From NCBI GenBank assembly GCA_963920575.1, contig OY986971.1, positions 16,544,492-16,608,491 on the forward strand: a DNA stretch of 64,000 nucleotides, given 5' to 3'. The notes beneath the pieces were generated by a model. That model saw nothing but the letters and a program-made list of their open reading frames with translations, had not been told where the DNA came from and ran no database searches. Position numbers and translations under genes: made by a program. Each line of letters begins with the position of its first letter. Position 1 is the first letter of the stretch. Source of the stretch: Narthecium ossifragum. Taxonomy: Eukaryota > Streptophyta > Magnoliopsida > Dioscoreales > Nartheciaceae. Shown here piece by piece: positions 42,806-53,810 of this stretch.

Positions 42806-44855
42806 TTATCAATTGTATTTAAAAGAAGAGGTTGATGGGCTGACAGGGGAAGAGGAGCAAGAATTGCGTTCGTTGGAACACCAACATGCAGCGTTCTTAT
42901 CCCTTCAGGAAGAAGTTGTTCTCCAAAGACACCGTAGGGAGTGGGTTGAAGCAGGGGATAAAAATAGTAAGTTCTTTCACAAAATGGTGGACTCTCGCAG
43001 ACATAGATCTAAAATTAAAGAATTAGTGAATATGGAGGGGAGAACTATAAATGAGCCAAAGGAGATGGGTAAGGTCATTACTGCACATTTTAGGGAGTTA
43101 TGGAAGGATGAGGAGGATAATTCTAGCTCACTGATGCCTGCCCTACATGTGTTGACTAGTGAGAAGGGTGAACATTTAATTAGAGCAGTTACAGACCAGA
43201 AATTAGAGATGCTGTCGTGCCCCGGCCCAGGAAAAAAACCCATCCCGGACCGGGACACGAGGGGGGAAACCTACATCTATTACAACAAACAAGCGGAAAC
43301 AATTACAATAAACAAAAGGCGGAAGCAAAGTTAACATCTACTAGATCAAAACATCATATACATTAGAGTTATACAAATTTACAACATTTACAATTATCAA
43401 AAAGAAGTAATACATCGTCTGAGGTCTCCGCAAAAGCACAACAAAAGCCCTCCTGGCCCTCAAACATAGTCGGCTAGCGACGCGCTGCCGCAGGACGAAC
43501 ACCGGGGGCCCACAGGAGAAGCGCTGGTACCTGCACCTACAAACAACACTGTCCAGGTAGGAATGAGCCAAAGCTCAGCAGGGTTCTACTCTACGACACA
43601 CACAAGGAAGGGCGACACCAACCATACTACTCTGTGCCAAGTACTGAGTGTCGGTCTTGGAACCACGAGCTAACCACTCGTACCAAAACTCCGGAGTGAT
43701 AGTAGAAGGCACCCATAACCCTTAACCATTAAGCCACGGTCGACCCGACAAATCGACCGCAGCACCACTGGCAGCGCAGCACGCTGCCCGGGTCGGCCCT
43801 CCAGCCCACCCTGCACTCGAGCCACCCAGGCCCTCCGCACAGGGCCAACCACGGTGACCCCAGGGGGTGACGCTGGCTGGGCCTGCAGCCTGGCCCGCAA
43901 CCATGCCCTGGGCCTCTACATCCCACTCGGCAGGCCCGCAACCAAGGCCTGCAGCGCCCTAGCAACCAACACTGAGGCCTACCAAGGACCCCATAAATCC
44001 CGTCAATAACCCGAAGGGTGCCTGTTCTCAGTGCGTCCCTCCGACGGCCACTGTTCAAGGGTGGACCTCCTCCGATAATCCCTGACACAGGGTGGGCAAT
44101 GACGCTACCAGTAGGACACCCCTCTCCAAGCGGGATTTCCACGCCCGGCGGAACAACCGTGGTTACGACAACCATCTCTCAGCACTCAAAGCATAGAGCC
44201 AATACAATCCCTAAACTCCAAATCAAAACTAAGACTAACCAGGGAGCCACAAACCCCATCGATACCCCCAGGGTTCCTATCCTCGTAACCCTCTCCTACC
44301 ACGAACAGGGAGAACCTCAGCATACGAGAAACCCTTTCCCAGGCTGGTTACCAAGCAGGACCACCCATGTCGGGGTAACGACAACCACCACTTAGCATTT
44401 GATACTGAAGTATTAGGGACAAACCCCAACCCACGCCTAGCCTATCATGCCTCTAATGCACAAGGAAGCAGGCAAACATAGCAATATCAACATGCAAATA
44501 TAAGACAGTAAAGCAGGCAAATAATATAATAATATCAACAAGCATCACAACAAGGGCACACCTTCGGCCCATTTATACTAAACACTCCCGAGGGTCATGA
44601 CTCCCTCGGTTCACCACAAAGCGGTAAAGAGGCATGCAGATATCACATTTATACTACACAATCCCGGGAGTCACCACTCTCCCGGTTCAACCACAAAGCC
44701 GTGAACAAACAACAGTTTATAACTATACTACTAAACATGTCAGAAAGCTGTACGCAAAACCACCACGGCCAACCCCGCGAGCAAAACAGCTAAAACCGCA
44801 TGTATACGAAGCCCCGAGGGCAAAACAACATCAAACAGGTGATTTGGTGTAAGTT

Positions 44856-45260
44856 GGATCGATCCAACACCTTTGGATCGATCCGACTTGCCCTCGGATC
44901 GATCCAACTTGTCCTTGGATCGATCCGACTCACCCTGGGATCGATCCAAGTCACCCTTGGAATGATCTGACTAGGAAAACCAAGAAAACAATCGAGGTCG
45001 ATCGATCCAACTCGGCCTTCGGATCGATCCGACTAACCTTGGGATCGATCCAAGGGATCCAACTATCCCTCGGATCGATCCGGCTAAGAAGAACCAAGAA
45101 AAGCCGCGCAATGCCACCCTCAGGCACTGTTCCTGGGACAGGTTGGATCGATCCAACTAGCACCTTGGATCGATCCGACTCCCACTAATGAATAGGTCGT
45201 CTTGAGTGCAACTTGGTTCGATCCAACACCTTTGGATCGATCCCACCCGGCCCTCCGGCC
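44856..45260. repeat. Palindrome array 1 of solo LTR C (TTGGATCGATCCAA type)
   Basis: There are more than ten GGATCGATCC decamers with variable flanks (for example GTTGGATCGATCCAAC at 44862, TTGGATCGATCCGACT and CCTCGGATCGATCC), spaced 18-30 bp apart. Confidence 0.9.
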
Positions 45261-45625
45261 AGCTTTCGACGGCGATCATGACCGGAAAACTGAGCCAAAC
45301 TTCACCAAACTTGGTGAGTTGGTAGAGCCGATGCTCACGAAGCTACCCATGGCTTCAAAACCAGAAAGCATCGCCTAAACATGGAGATCTACACAAAATA
45401 CATCCAAAGTCCGGCAAAATCAACGAAAAACACGAGAAAACCCAACAATGTCGTAGGTAGGAACCCTACCTCACAAGAGCAGCTTCAATCCACGGAGCAA
45501 CGCCTTGGATCTTCCTATCTCCTTCCGAGATCTCGCCGGAAAAGAGCTCAGAAGCGGCAAGGTCGGGGAAAAAAAGAAGAAGAAGAAGTCAGCGTCTGTT
45601 CTTATATAGACGTCTCAGTGCGAGT

Positions 45626-45735
45626 CAGATCGATCCGACCTCCACCTCGGATCGATCCGAGCTCCACTGACGGCCACCATTCCCTAGTGCGAGTCGGATC
45701 GATCCGAAGTGGAGTTCGGATCGATCCAACCTGCG
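45626..45735. repeat. Palindrome array 2 of solo LTR C, next to the TATA box
   Basis: Four GATCGATC sites (AGATCGATCCGACC, CGGATCGATCCGAG, CGGATCGATCCGAA, CGGATCGATCCAAC) lie 20-130 bp upstream of the TATA box on the minus strand. Confidence 0.85.
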
Positions 45736-45940
45736 CTGGGAAGGAAAATTGGGCTCAATACAAGCCCAATTCCGGATCTTTCGATCCCGGGGTCCACCTA
45801 ACCATCCTATTCAAACACATACACCAAAACAAGGCATGTGTGTGTACACGCGGGTGTGAAACAAACCAAAAAGATGCAATTTACCAAATTGCCCTTGTGG
45901 TCAACAACGAACCACAGGAATAGAGGAGCGGGTCCTCACA

Positions 45941-46782
45941 GATGCAGTATTTGCTATGGGGGTATTTAAATGCCCTGGGCCAAATGGTGTTCAAATTGAA
46001 TTCTATAAGGAAAACTGGCAGATTGTAGGTGACAAGTTGGTGCACAAGTTCTTTGTGACAAGTTGCTTACCTCCTCATTGGAATGAAACATTTGTTTCAC
46101 TCATTCCAAAGTGTCAAAACCCGAGAAGAGTTAAAGAGTTTAGACCGATTAGTTTGTGTAATGTATCATACAAAGTGATTACAACTATACTGGTTAGAAG
46201 ATTAAAAGAGGTTCTCCCTGATTTGATTGGAATTGAGCAGTCCGCGTTTGTTGAAGGAATGTCAATACATGATAATATAGCTGCTGCCCAGGAAATTATG
46301 CATTCAACGGAGATTGCTTCCACTACAAAGGCTTTAATGGTGTTGAAGGTTTACTTATAATCATCGTATGATAGAGTTAAATGGTCTTTTCTTCAGCAAG
46401 TGATGGAATGCATGGGTTTTCCTCCTATTTGGATACAGTGGATCATGGAATGTATCTCAACAGTTAAGCACTTATTTATTATTGTGAATGGGAAGGTATA
46501 TGGAAGAGTCTCTCCATAGCGAGGTATAAGACAAGGTGATCCTCTTTCGCCTAGCTTGTTCATTTTAATCCAAGAAGCTTTATCAAGCCTCATTAGGAAG
46601 GGTGTAGAAGGTGTTAAGTTCTCAAGAGAAGGGGGCAGCCTTTACCATCTTCTATTTGCAAATGATGTCCTAATTGTTTCTACTGTGAAGGTAAAGGAAG
46701 CTTGCAATTTGAGATTGTTCTTAACAAGGTTTAGAATGCTAACCAGACTGGAGTTAAACTGCACCAAATCTAGAGTATGGTT
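45941..46782 (+). pseudogene. LINE reverse transcriptase domain, broken
   Basis: Recognisable RT blocks: KCPGPNGVQIEFYKENW, FRPISLCNVSYKVITTILVR, QSAFVEGMSIHDN, RGIRQGDPLSPSLF and, at the catalytic box, YHLLFANDVLIV, where the second catalytic Asp of F/YADD is Asn. Stops lie after LKVYL (46360) and before RGIRQGD. The domain continues after the copia insertion at 50711 with SRVWF/SRS, LGVPIDGKR and SSWQGLMLSKAGRLTLIKAV. Confidence 0.9.
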
Positions 46783-47859
46783 TGAAGCTCTAAGAGGGGG
46801 GGCTTATCTTAGGCTTTAAACAATAAAATCAATTAAGGAAAACTGAGTAGGAGGAGTCTAATCAAGTAATATGCTTGCAATGATAAGAGTAGATACTTAA
46901 GCATATAAATAGAAGGATAGAGGAGAGTTAGAGAGATTGCACCAGAATATTTATAGTGGTTCGGCCAACCATGCCTACGTCCACTTCTCCCAAGGGCCTC
47001 CTTGGGGTTCCACTACTTGCAAGACCTCTTACAAGCTTCCACCAAGCTTACGGGTGCTTGGCAACCTATCCACCAAGCTTACGGGTGCTTGGTAACCTTA
47101 CAATCTCTCCAATCTCACTATTGGATCTCTCTCTCAAAGTCTACTTCACACTTGAAGTAGTTTTACAAAGGTTTAGCTCACTAATAAGAGATAGAAACTT
47201 GCTAGAATATTATTACAATAATCCCTTAGCTCCCTCTAAGTCCTTGGCAAGTTAGCTGGACTTTCTCTTATATAGCTGAGCCTCCAACCCCTCCAAATAG
47301 CCTCCCAACGGCTATTTCTTTCTCCTGCAACGGCTCTTTAACGGCTAGTTTCTGGGCTCACGGTCGACCGTCGCATCGTCCGCCAGCCTTTCTTGAGCCA
47401 CGGTCGATCCACCAATCGACCGTCGCACCGCACGGTCGATCCGCCTATCGACCGTCACGCCTCACGGTCGACCGTCCCATCGACCGTGACATCGTCCGTC
47501 AGGCTCTGTTGCGAAAACCTCTTCCCAGGGTCGATGCACCGATCGACCGTCGCTCCTTCGAGCCAAGTCACATAGGCCACGGTCGATCGGTCCATCGACC
47601 GTCACACCTCACGGTCGACCGTCCTATCGACCGTGACATCGACCGTCGCCTATATTCCCATTGTCAGCTTCCGCGGTCGATCCTTCCATCAACCGCCATA
47701 TCCCACGGTCGATCCATGTATCGTCCGTCGCATCGACCGTCAGTACAAAACTCAATAAATATGATTTAAATGCTTTCCAAATTAAGGGATAATAATATTA
47801 AATCATTGTTTTATCATCAAATATATATTGACATCATCAAAACAATATCTGGGCTAACA
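46783..47859 (-). repeat. 3' LTR of the TR-GAG element (1077 bp)
   Basis: The TATA box (minus, TATATAAG) is at 47267-47274. The palindrome cassette upstream of it is at 47359-47745. It is twelve bases longer than the other LTR. Confidence 0.92.
47359..47745. repeat. Palindrome cassette in the TR-GAG 3' LTR (ACGGTCGACCGT type)
   Basis: CACGGTCGACCGTC, CACGGTCGATC...GATCGACCGTC and GTGACATCGACC units are repeated. Linkers AGGCTCTGTTG and CTTCCCAGGGTCGATGC match linkers in solo LTR A. A second copy is at 50222-50600. Confidence 0.92.
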
Positions 47860-48117
47860 ATCTCCCTCTTTTTGATGATGTCAACCCTTTAAATTGTGAT
47901 GATAAAACCTTGAAAGCTCCCTCTTAATTTGTGCATCCATTTACCTCATAAAATATGTTCTAAAGTTAATTTCACTGAGGCATGCAAGTCATATGTCACT
48001 AAAAGGATATATCAGGCTTGATTATAGGTCAAAAGATGGGAAAGTGCAAAATATGACATACGTACCTCTTTGTATAGAACCATGATATTTGAACATTGAT
48101 TAAATCATCAGTAAATC

Positions 48118-48199
48118 CTTAAAAGATTTCAGATATTCGAATATAAGGTTTTAAGAGCCTTAAAAGATTTCAAATATTCGAATATAAGGTTTTAAGAGC
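48118..48199. repeat. 41-bp tandem duplication in the TR-GAG interior
   Basis: Two copies of a unit containing AAAAGATTTC, ATATTCGAATATAAGG and TTTTAAGAGC lie side by side with one base difference. ATATTCGAATAT is itself a palindrome. Confidence 0.85.
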
Positions 48200-48528
48200 T
48201 TTCAAAAACTGATATCACAATATCACAATATTTCTCCCTCTTTGACATTATCAAAAAGTTTTGGTAGAGGGGGAGAGAAGAATCAAACAAAGGCTTTTCT
48301 TAATAGAAACAAATAGAAAGTTTTAAAATCATCTCAAAACAATATACCAAATGAAGATAATAAAAAACGGTCATTTGTAAAAAGTAATCAAATCTTCACA
48401 TAAAGGACTTTCTTAAACCATTTTTAAACACGAAATTTTTTTTTTAAAAAAATGCAATAAGAAGATGTAATGGATGAGACATATATCGAAAATTAAGACA
48501 TACCTCCATTACCTTTTAAACCAAAATG

Positions 48529-49581
48529 TTATCCTCCTTTAAATACCTTGTGCCTCCACTTGTCAATTTTGTTTTCTTTTATTTCGAAGGCAGTTAGACA
48601 AAGATTTGCAGTTTCTTTTTCTTCTTCTTCTTCAGAGGTAGAGGTCGAGTCACTTTCTTCCTTGGCCTTCTTCTTCTTCTTTGAAGATTTGAGCTTTGGA
48701 CAATCCGGCATGTAATGTCCGGGCTTCCTACACTCATAACAAGTAACTTTATTTAAGTAAGAAGAGGGCTTTCCTTTTTCACCTTTGGAATTTTTCTTTC
48801 CTTGATTCTTGATGATTCGTTGGATTCTCCTTGTAATCTTTTGCATTTCCTCATCATCATCTTCATCGCTTGAGTCGGATGAATCCTTGTATGTTGACTT
48901 GAAAGCAATGGTTTTCTTTTTCTTCTTTTCTCCATCATTGCTCCTCTCCATGTTCATCTCATATGTCATGAGAGAACCCATTAGCTCATCAAGGGACAGC
49001 TTGGTTAAATCCTTAGCCTCTTCGATTGCCGTCACCTTGGGATCCCATGACTTAGGTAGACACCTAAGAACCTTTCTCACTTTCTCATCATTAGTATAGC
49101 TCTTACCAAGAGAATCAAGAACATTTATAATATTGGTAAAGCGAGTAAACATTTCATTTATATTCTCATCATCCTTCATAGAAAATAACTCATAGTCATT
49201 AATAAGCATGCTAATCTTAGACTCCTTTACTCGGCTAGTTCCTTCATGAGTTATCTCAAGCTTCTCCCATATTTCCTTAGCCGATTTACAAGCTGAAATT
49301 CTATTAAATTCATCAGGGCTAAGGGCACAAAATAAGAAATTTTTGGCTTTGGCATTGACTTGGAGATTTTTCAAATCAGTACGGGTGAGCTCACTTCTAG
49401 CCTTAGGCACTTCCTTTCCTTCATGAATTTTGGTAGGAATAGTTGGGCCATCCTCAATAGTCATCCATGCTTCATAATCCATGGATTTTACAAATATTTC
49501 CATTCTATTCTTCCAATATGTATAATTTGAACCATTGAAGTATGGCGGCCTATTTGTGGATTGTCCCTCTATGTTTTCCAT
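48529..49581 (-). CDS. Ty1/copia Gag, 350 aa, intact
   Basis: The frame is open from ATG (MENIEGQSTNRPPYFNGSNY) to stop. The N-terminal copia gag domain follows, with the tryptophan motif YWKNRMEIFVKSM, the segment AKEIWEKLEITHEGTSRVKE and LRCLPKSWDPKVTAIEEA. A Lys-rich region comes next, then a CCHC knuckle CYECRKPGHYMPDC near residue 285 and a Ser/Glu-rich acidic tail. It should form particles that package element RNA, with enzymes supplied by another copia element. The intact frame fits the near-identical LTRs. Confidence 0.92.
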   Translation of the reverse strand: MENIEGQSTNRPPYFNGSNYTYWKNRMEIFVKSMDYEAWMTIEDGPTIPTKIHEGKEVPKARSELTRTDLKNLQVNAKAKNFLFCALSPDEFNRISACKSAKEIWEKLEITHEGTSRVKESKISMLINDYELFSMKDDENINEMFTRFTNIINVLDSLGKSYTNDEKVRKVLRCLPKSWDPKVTAIEEAKDLTKLSLDELMGSLMTYEMNMERSNDGEKKKKKTIAFKSTYKDSSDSSDEDDDEEMQKITRRIQRIIKNQGKKNSKGEKGKPSSYLNKVTCYECRKPGHYMPDCPKLKSSKKKKKAKEESDSTSTSEEEEEKETANLCLTAFEIKENKIDKWRHKVFKGG

Positions 49582-49645
49582 ATTGATTTAGGATCCTCTA
49601 TGGGTTGTTACACCACAAAAATAGAGACCTAGCTCTGATACCAAT

Positions 49646-50710
49646 TGAAGCTCTAAGAGGGGGGGCTTATCTTAGGCTTTAAACAATAAAATCAATTAAG
49701 GAAAACTGAGTAGGAGGAGTCTAATCAAGTAATATGCTTGCAATGATAAGAGTAGATACTTAAGCATATAAATAGAAGGATAGAGGAGAGTTAGAGAGAT
49801 TGCACCAGAATATTTATAGTGGTTCGGCCAACCATGCCTACGTCCACTTCTCCCAAGGGCCTCCTTGGGGTTCCACTACTTGCAAGACCTCTTACAAGCT
49901 TCCACCAAGCTTACGGGTGCTTGGCAACCTATCCACCAAGCTTACGGGTGCTTGGTAACCTTACAATCTCTCCAATCTCACTATTGGATCTCTCTCTCAA
50001 AGTCTACTTCACACTTGAAGTAGTTTTACAAAGGTTTAGCTCACTAATAAGAGATAGAAACTTGCTAGAATATTATTACAATAATCCCTTAGCTCCCTTT
50101 AAGTCCTTAGCAAGTTAGCTGGACTTTCTCTTATATAGCTGAGCCTCCAACCCCTCCAAATAGCCTCCCAACGGCTATTTCTTTCTCCTGCAACGGCTCT
50201 TTAACGGCTAGTTTCTGGGCTCACGGTCGACCGTCGCATCGTCCGTGACATCGTCCGCCAGCCTTTCTTGAGCCACGGTCGATCCACCAATCGACCGTCG
50301 CACCGCACGGTCGATCCGCCTATCGACCGTCACGCCTCACGGTCGACCGTCCCATCGACCGTGACATCGTCCGTCAGGCTCTGTTGCGAAAACCTCTTCC
50401 CAGGGTCGATGCACCGATCGACCGTCGCTCCTTCGAGCCAAGTCACATAGGCCACGGTCGATCGGTCCATCGACCGTCACACCTCACGGTCGACCGTCCT
50501 ATCGACCGTCGCCTATATTCCCATTGTCAGCTTCCGCGGTCGATCCTTCCATCAACCGCCATATCCCACGGTCGATCCATGTATCGACCGTCAGTACAAA
50601 ACTCAATAAATATGATTTAAATGCTTTCCAAATTAAGGGATAATAATATTAAATCATTGTTTTATCATCAAATATATATTGACATCATCAAAACAATATC
50701 TGGGCTAACA
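49646..50710 (-). repeat. 5' LTR of the TR-GAG element (1065 bp)
   Basis: The TATA box (minus) is at 50131-50137 and the palindrome cassette at 50222-50600. Two base changes (near 50098 and 50109) and three 12-bp cassette indels are the differences I see from the 3' LTR. Confidence 0.92.
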
Positions 50711-51179
50711 TGGTTTTCAAGAAGTGTACCTCATGATAGGAGAACCAGAATTTGCCATATCCTTGGAATGAAGATAGAGAAAGGGGTATGGACTTACCTA
50801 GGAGTTCCAATAGATGGAAAGAGGGTTCGTGGGGAGCATTTTGATGGCCTGCTGGAGAAAATTATAACCAAAATATCCTCTTGGCAAGGATTGATGCTAT
50901 CTAAAGCAGGAAGATTAACTCTTATCAAGGCAGTTCTACAAGCAATTCCGGTGCATACTATGCAAGCTACGTGCATCCCGGAGGCTGTGTTGAGGAGGAT
51001 GGAAGCTATTTTTCGTATTTTCCTTTGTGGTGGCAAGAGATCTTATGCTAGAGTTGCATGGAAAGATGTATGTATGCCTATGGAGAAAGGTGGATTGGGA
51101 GATAAGGATTTGTCCAAGTGGCAGCGGGCTCTCCGTTCTCGGCGGGTGACTGCATTAATGGAGGAAAAAAATTCGAGGG

Positions 51180-52422
51180 TTAATAACATTTTACTCCCCT
51201 CTAGTTTGAAAATATGTCAATTTACCCCCTATATTTTAAAACATGACAAAACACACCCTTAATTTATCAATGTGGTTGTTTTGGACCCAACCAGCTAACT
51301 CCGTTAGCCTGGCTGACGACAAAGGTCATGTTGAGCGGTTTTGCCCGCCTCCAACAAAGATGATGTCAGCTCCTCCTGCTCGCCATGACAACCTTCGCGG
51401 TATGTACTGGATCTGGGGGAAGTCGAGGGAGCTCGGGCAGTAGAGCTCGTAGTCGAGGTTAGCGGTGATGGAGAGATCGTCGGGCGGCATTGGGGAGGGT
51501 CGTGGCGTCGTCGGTGAGGAGAGGGAGTGTTGCAGGGGAAGATGGGGCAGTGGAGTGCGGGATCTGAAGGAGGCGGAGGGTCTCGAAGACAGTCAAGCTC
51601 AGATGGAGGTCACCGGCGTCGAGGGAGATCGTCGTCGGTGTAGGGGGACCTCGGGTGGTCGGAACGGCGAAGGGGCGGAGATGCGTTGATACTTGTGAAA
51701 GGGGGTGTGCCGAAGGAGTTTCTCGTTGACGGCGCGGTGGCCCTCCTTCCCATCGTACATCTTCCCGTCAATGCACTGGTACTTGTGAAAGGGATTCAGG
51801 GCGAGGGTCACCGCTTCTAACCCAATTGGGTTTGTGGGGATTGAAGTGGTTGTTGGGTTGTCGTCGACAGGCGAGGGCTCGCCGGGGAGAGAAGGGAAGA
51901 TGGAGGAGCCGGTGATGTGGACGCGACCAAGGAAGTGGTGACGGCGGTGGCGACCGTGCCGGGATGATTCGGCGCCATCGACAGTGAGGAAAGAATGGAA
52001 CGGTGACGGATGAGTGGAAGAGAGAGAGAGCGGCGTGGTTGGAGCTCGGCGCTTTTGGAATCTCCGGCGAGGACTTGCACGAGGCGAGCCGACGATGTAG
52101 ATCCGGGCAAGGGTGACGCGTTGATGATTGACTTATGCCGGCCTGTGCTTGGTCTCGAGAGGTGGGAATAGGGGGAGGGAACGAGAGAGAGAAGGTGTGA
52201 GTGAGAGGGGACCACGTGAGTGAGAGGTCAAACCAGTCACACTGGTCAAAACCGGTTAAACGGACCTATTCAGCCGGTTTGCCGTCAACCCGACTAACGG
52301 AGTTTAGCTGGTTAGGTCCAAAACGACCACATTGATAAATTAAGGATGCGTTTTGTCACGTTTTAAAATATAGTGGGCAAATTGACATATTTCCAAACTA
52401 GAGGGGAGTAAAATGTTATTAA
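51180..52422. mobile_element. Long-TIR DNA element (1.24 kb) inserted in the LINE
   Basis: Inverted repeats of about 135 bp start TTAATAACATTTTACTCC at both ends and extend inward to CTAACTCCGTTAG / CTAACGGAGTTTAG. The LINE frame resumes on the right (VVREKYKWG in a nearby frame). The flanks allow a TA or TTAA duplication but no 9-bp repeat, so the superfamily is open. The interior (51320-52280) is GC-rich, possibly captured host DNA, but no family is recognised. Confidence 0.75.
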
Positions 52423-53329
52423 GTGTGGTGGTTAGAGAGAAATACAAATGGGGGGCATTTTTCCTCCATCTTTTTGTCCAGGCAGATCATCTCTCTTTTG
52501 AAAAGCTATTTGCAAATCAGCTCAAGCAATGAGGTCTGCCATCCTATTTACTCCTGGGATGAAAAGTAGGATTGATAGTTATTATGACTGGTGGTTGTAG
52601 GACCAACGGCTTAATAGAAGGCCTTGTTTAATGGGAGTTCATGATGGGAAACAAGGTTTGCTCATATCTGAATTTTTAACAGATGGAAGGTGGGATAGAA
52701 TGAAATTGACTGCCATGTTCCATGTGGTTATGGTTGATACTATCATTGACATGCCTATTGATCAACGGCAAGAAGCAGATAAATGGAGGTGGACATTTAG
52801 CAAGAATGGCAAGGCAACAACTTCTGATATCTATAATTGAATGATTATGCAGGAAACAGGGGAAGTGCAGAAATATTCACATTCCACTTGCGGAACTTTT
52901 TGGTCAATGCCGACAAGACCGTGAATAAGACAGTTCTTGTGGAAATTAATGAAGGAAAGGCTTCCTACTAGAGATGCATTATGGCAATTTTGCATGAACT
53001 CGGAAAGAGATAGCCCTAGTTGTGGAGCAATGGTAGAGGATGTACATCATATTTTTGCGGATTGTGGATACGCTTGCTCGGTTTGGAGCATCCTCTTTTC
53101 GGATAGGAGGTATGGTTGAGAAGATCTGCTGGATGAATGTTTGAAATCATCTACAAATAGAAGTGTTCAGTGGAAGAAAACAATGATTGGATACAGTCTT
53201 TGGCTGCTATGAAAGTCTCGCAATACTTTGATATGGGAAGGAGAAAGAATTCTAGCAGAGGTTTAGCAATTCAAATTCAGAGACTTACTGCTGAATCCTG
53301 GAGGGTTAAAGGATGGAATGGGGAGAAAG

Positions 53330-53810
53330 AAATGCTGGCATTGAAGCACCGAGCAGGATGGAATGGCTGCATTATTCAGGTAGACGCTGCATGGAAATAA
53401 TCAGAGAAGAAGACTGGCATTGGTGTGCTCTGTTTTCAGGATATAGAGGGTGAAATATGGAATATGAAGGCATGCTCTACAGCATAGTCGGTTGCGGAAG
53501 CTGAACTCTATGCTATTAAATTGGGACTTAACGAAGCATGGATTAGAGGGGAGAGCAATGTACTTATTGAATCTGATGCTTTGGGACATGTTAACTACTT
53601 GAATGGGAAGGAGGTATGGTCTAGGCATTTGATGGAGATACTTAGAGCCGTGTGGGCTTTAGCAGCCAAGTTCCATGGAGTTAATTTTGCATTTGTACCA
53701 AGAACTTGTAATGAAAGAGCTGATAAGCTCTCAAGAGAGGCATTTTGTTTGTATGCTGGGAGAATTTTGGTATGTGAGGACGGCATGATGTCCGAACGCA
53801 GTGTGGGATA
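53330..53810 (+). pseudogene. LINE C-terminal RNase H domain, broken
   Basis: QVDAAWK, then a stop (53398-53400), VAEAELYAIKLGLNEA, LIESDALGHVNYLN and RTCNERADKLSREA match the RNase H domain attached to many plant L1 elements. Two stops interrupt it. Confidence 0.85.

Larger units (their letters stand above)
43213..45940 (-). mobile_element. Solo LTR C (2728 bp), same family as A, inserted in the LINE
   Basis: The plus strand starts TGTCGTGCCCCGG and ends GGGTCCTCACA. A perfect 5-bp target-site duplication GATGC (43208-43212, 45941-45945) joins the LINE coding frame exactly when removed. The TATA box (minus, CTATATAAGA) is at 45601-45610. Two palindrome arrays lie on either side of the TATA box. 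Confidence 0.95.
46783..50710 (-). mobile_element. Gag-only Ty1/copia element (TR-GAG type) inserted in the LINE
   Basis: LTRs at 46783-47859 and 49646-50710 both run from TGAAGCTCTAAG to TGGGCTAACA. A perfect 5-bp duplication TGGTT (46778-46782, 50711-50715) flanks the element. The primer site TGGTATCAGAGC (minus, 49632-49643) is tRNA-Met. The polypurine tract AAAAAGAGGGAGAT abuts the left LTR. The only gene is a copia gag; protease, integrase and RT are absent from the 1.8 kb interior. This is the structure described as TR-GAG. Outside the palindrome arrays the LTRs differ at very few positions, so the insertion is young. Confidence 0.95.

Noticed and set aside
51171..52431. 9-bp target-site duplication for the element in the LINE
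   Set aside because: ATTCGAGGG on the left and GTGTGGTGG on the right match at only 4 of 9 positions; only TA or TTAA flanks agree.
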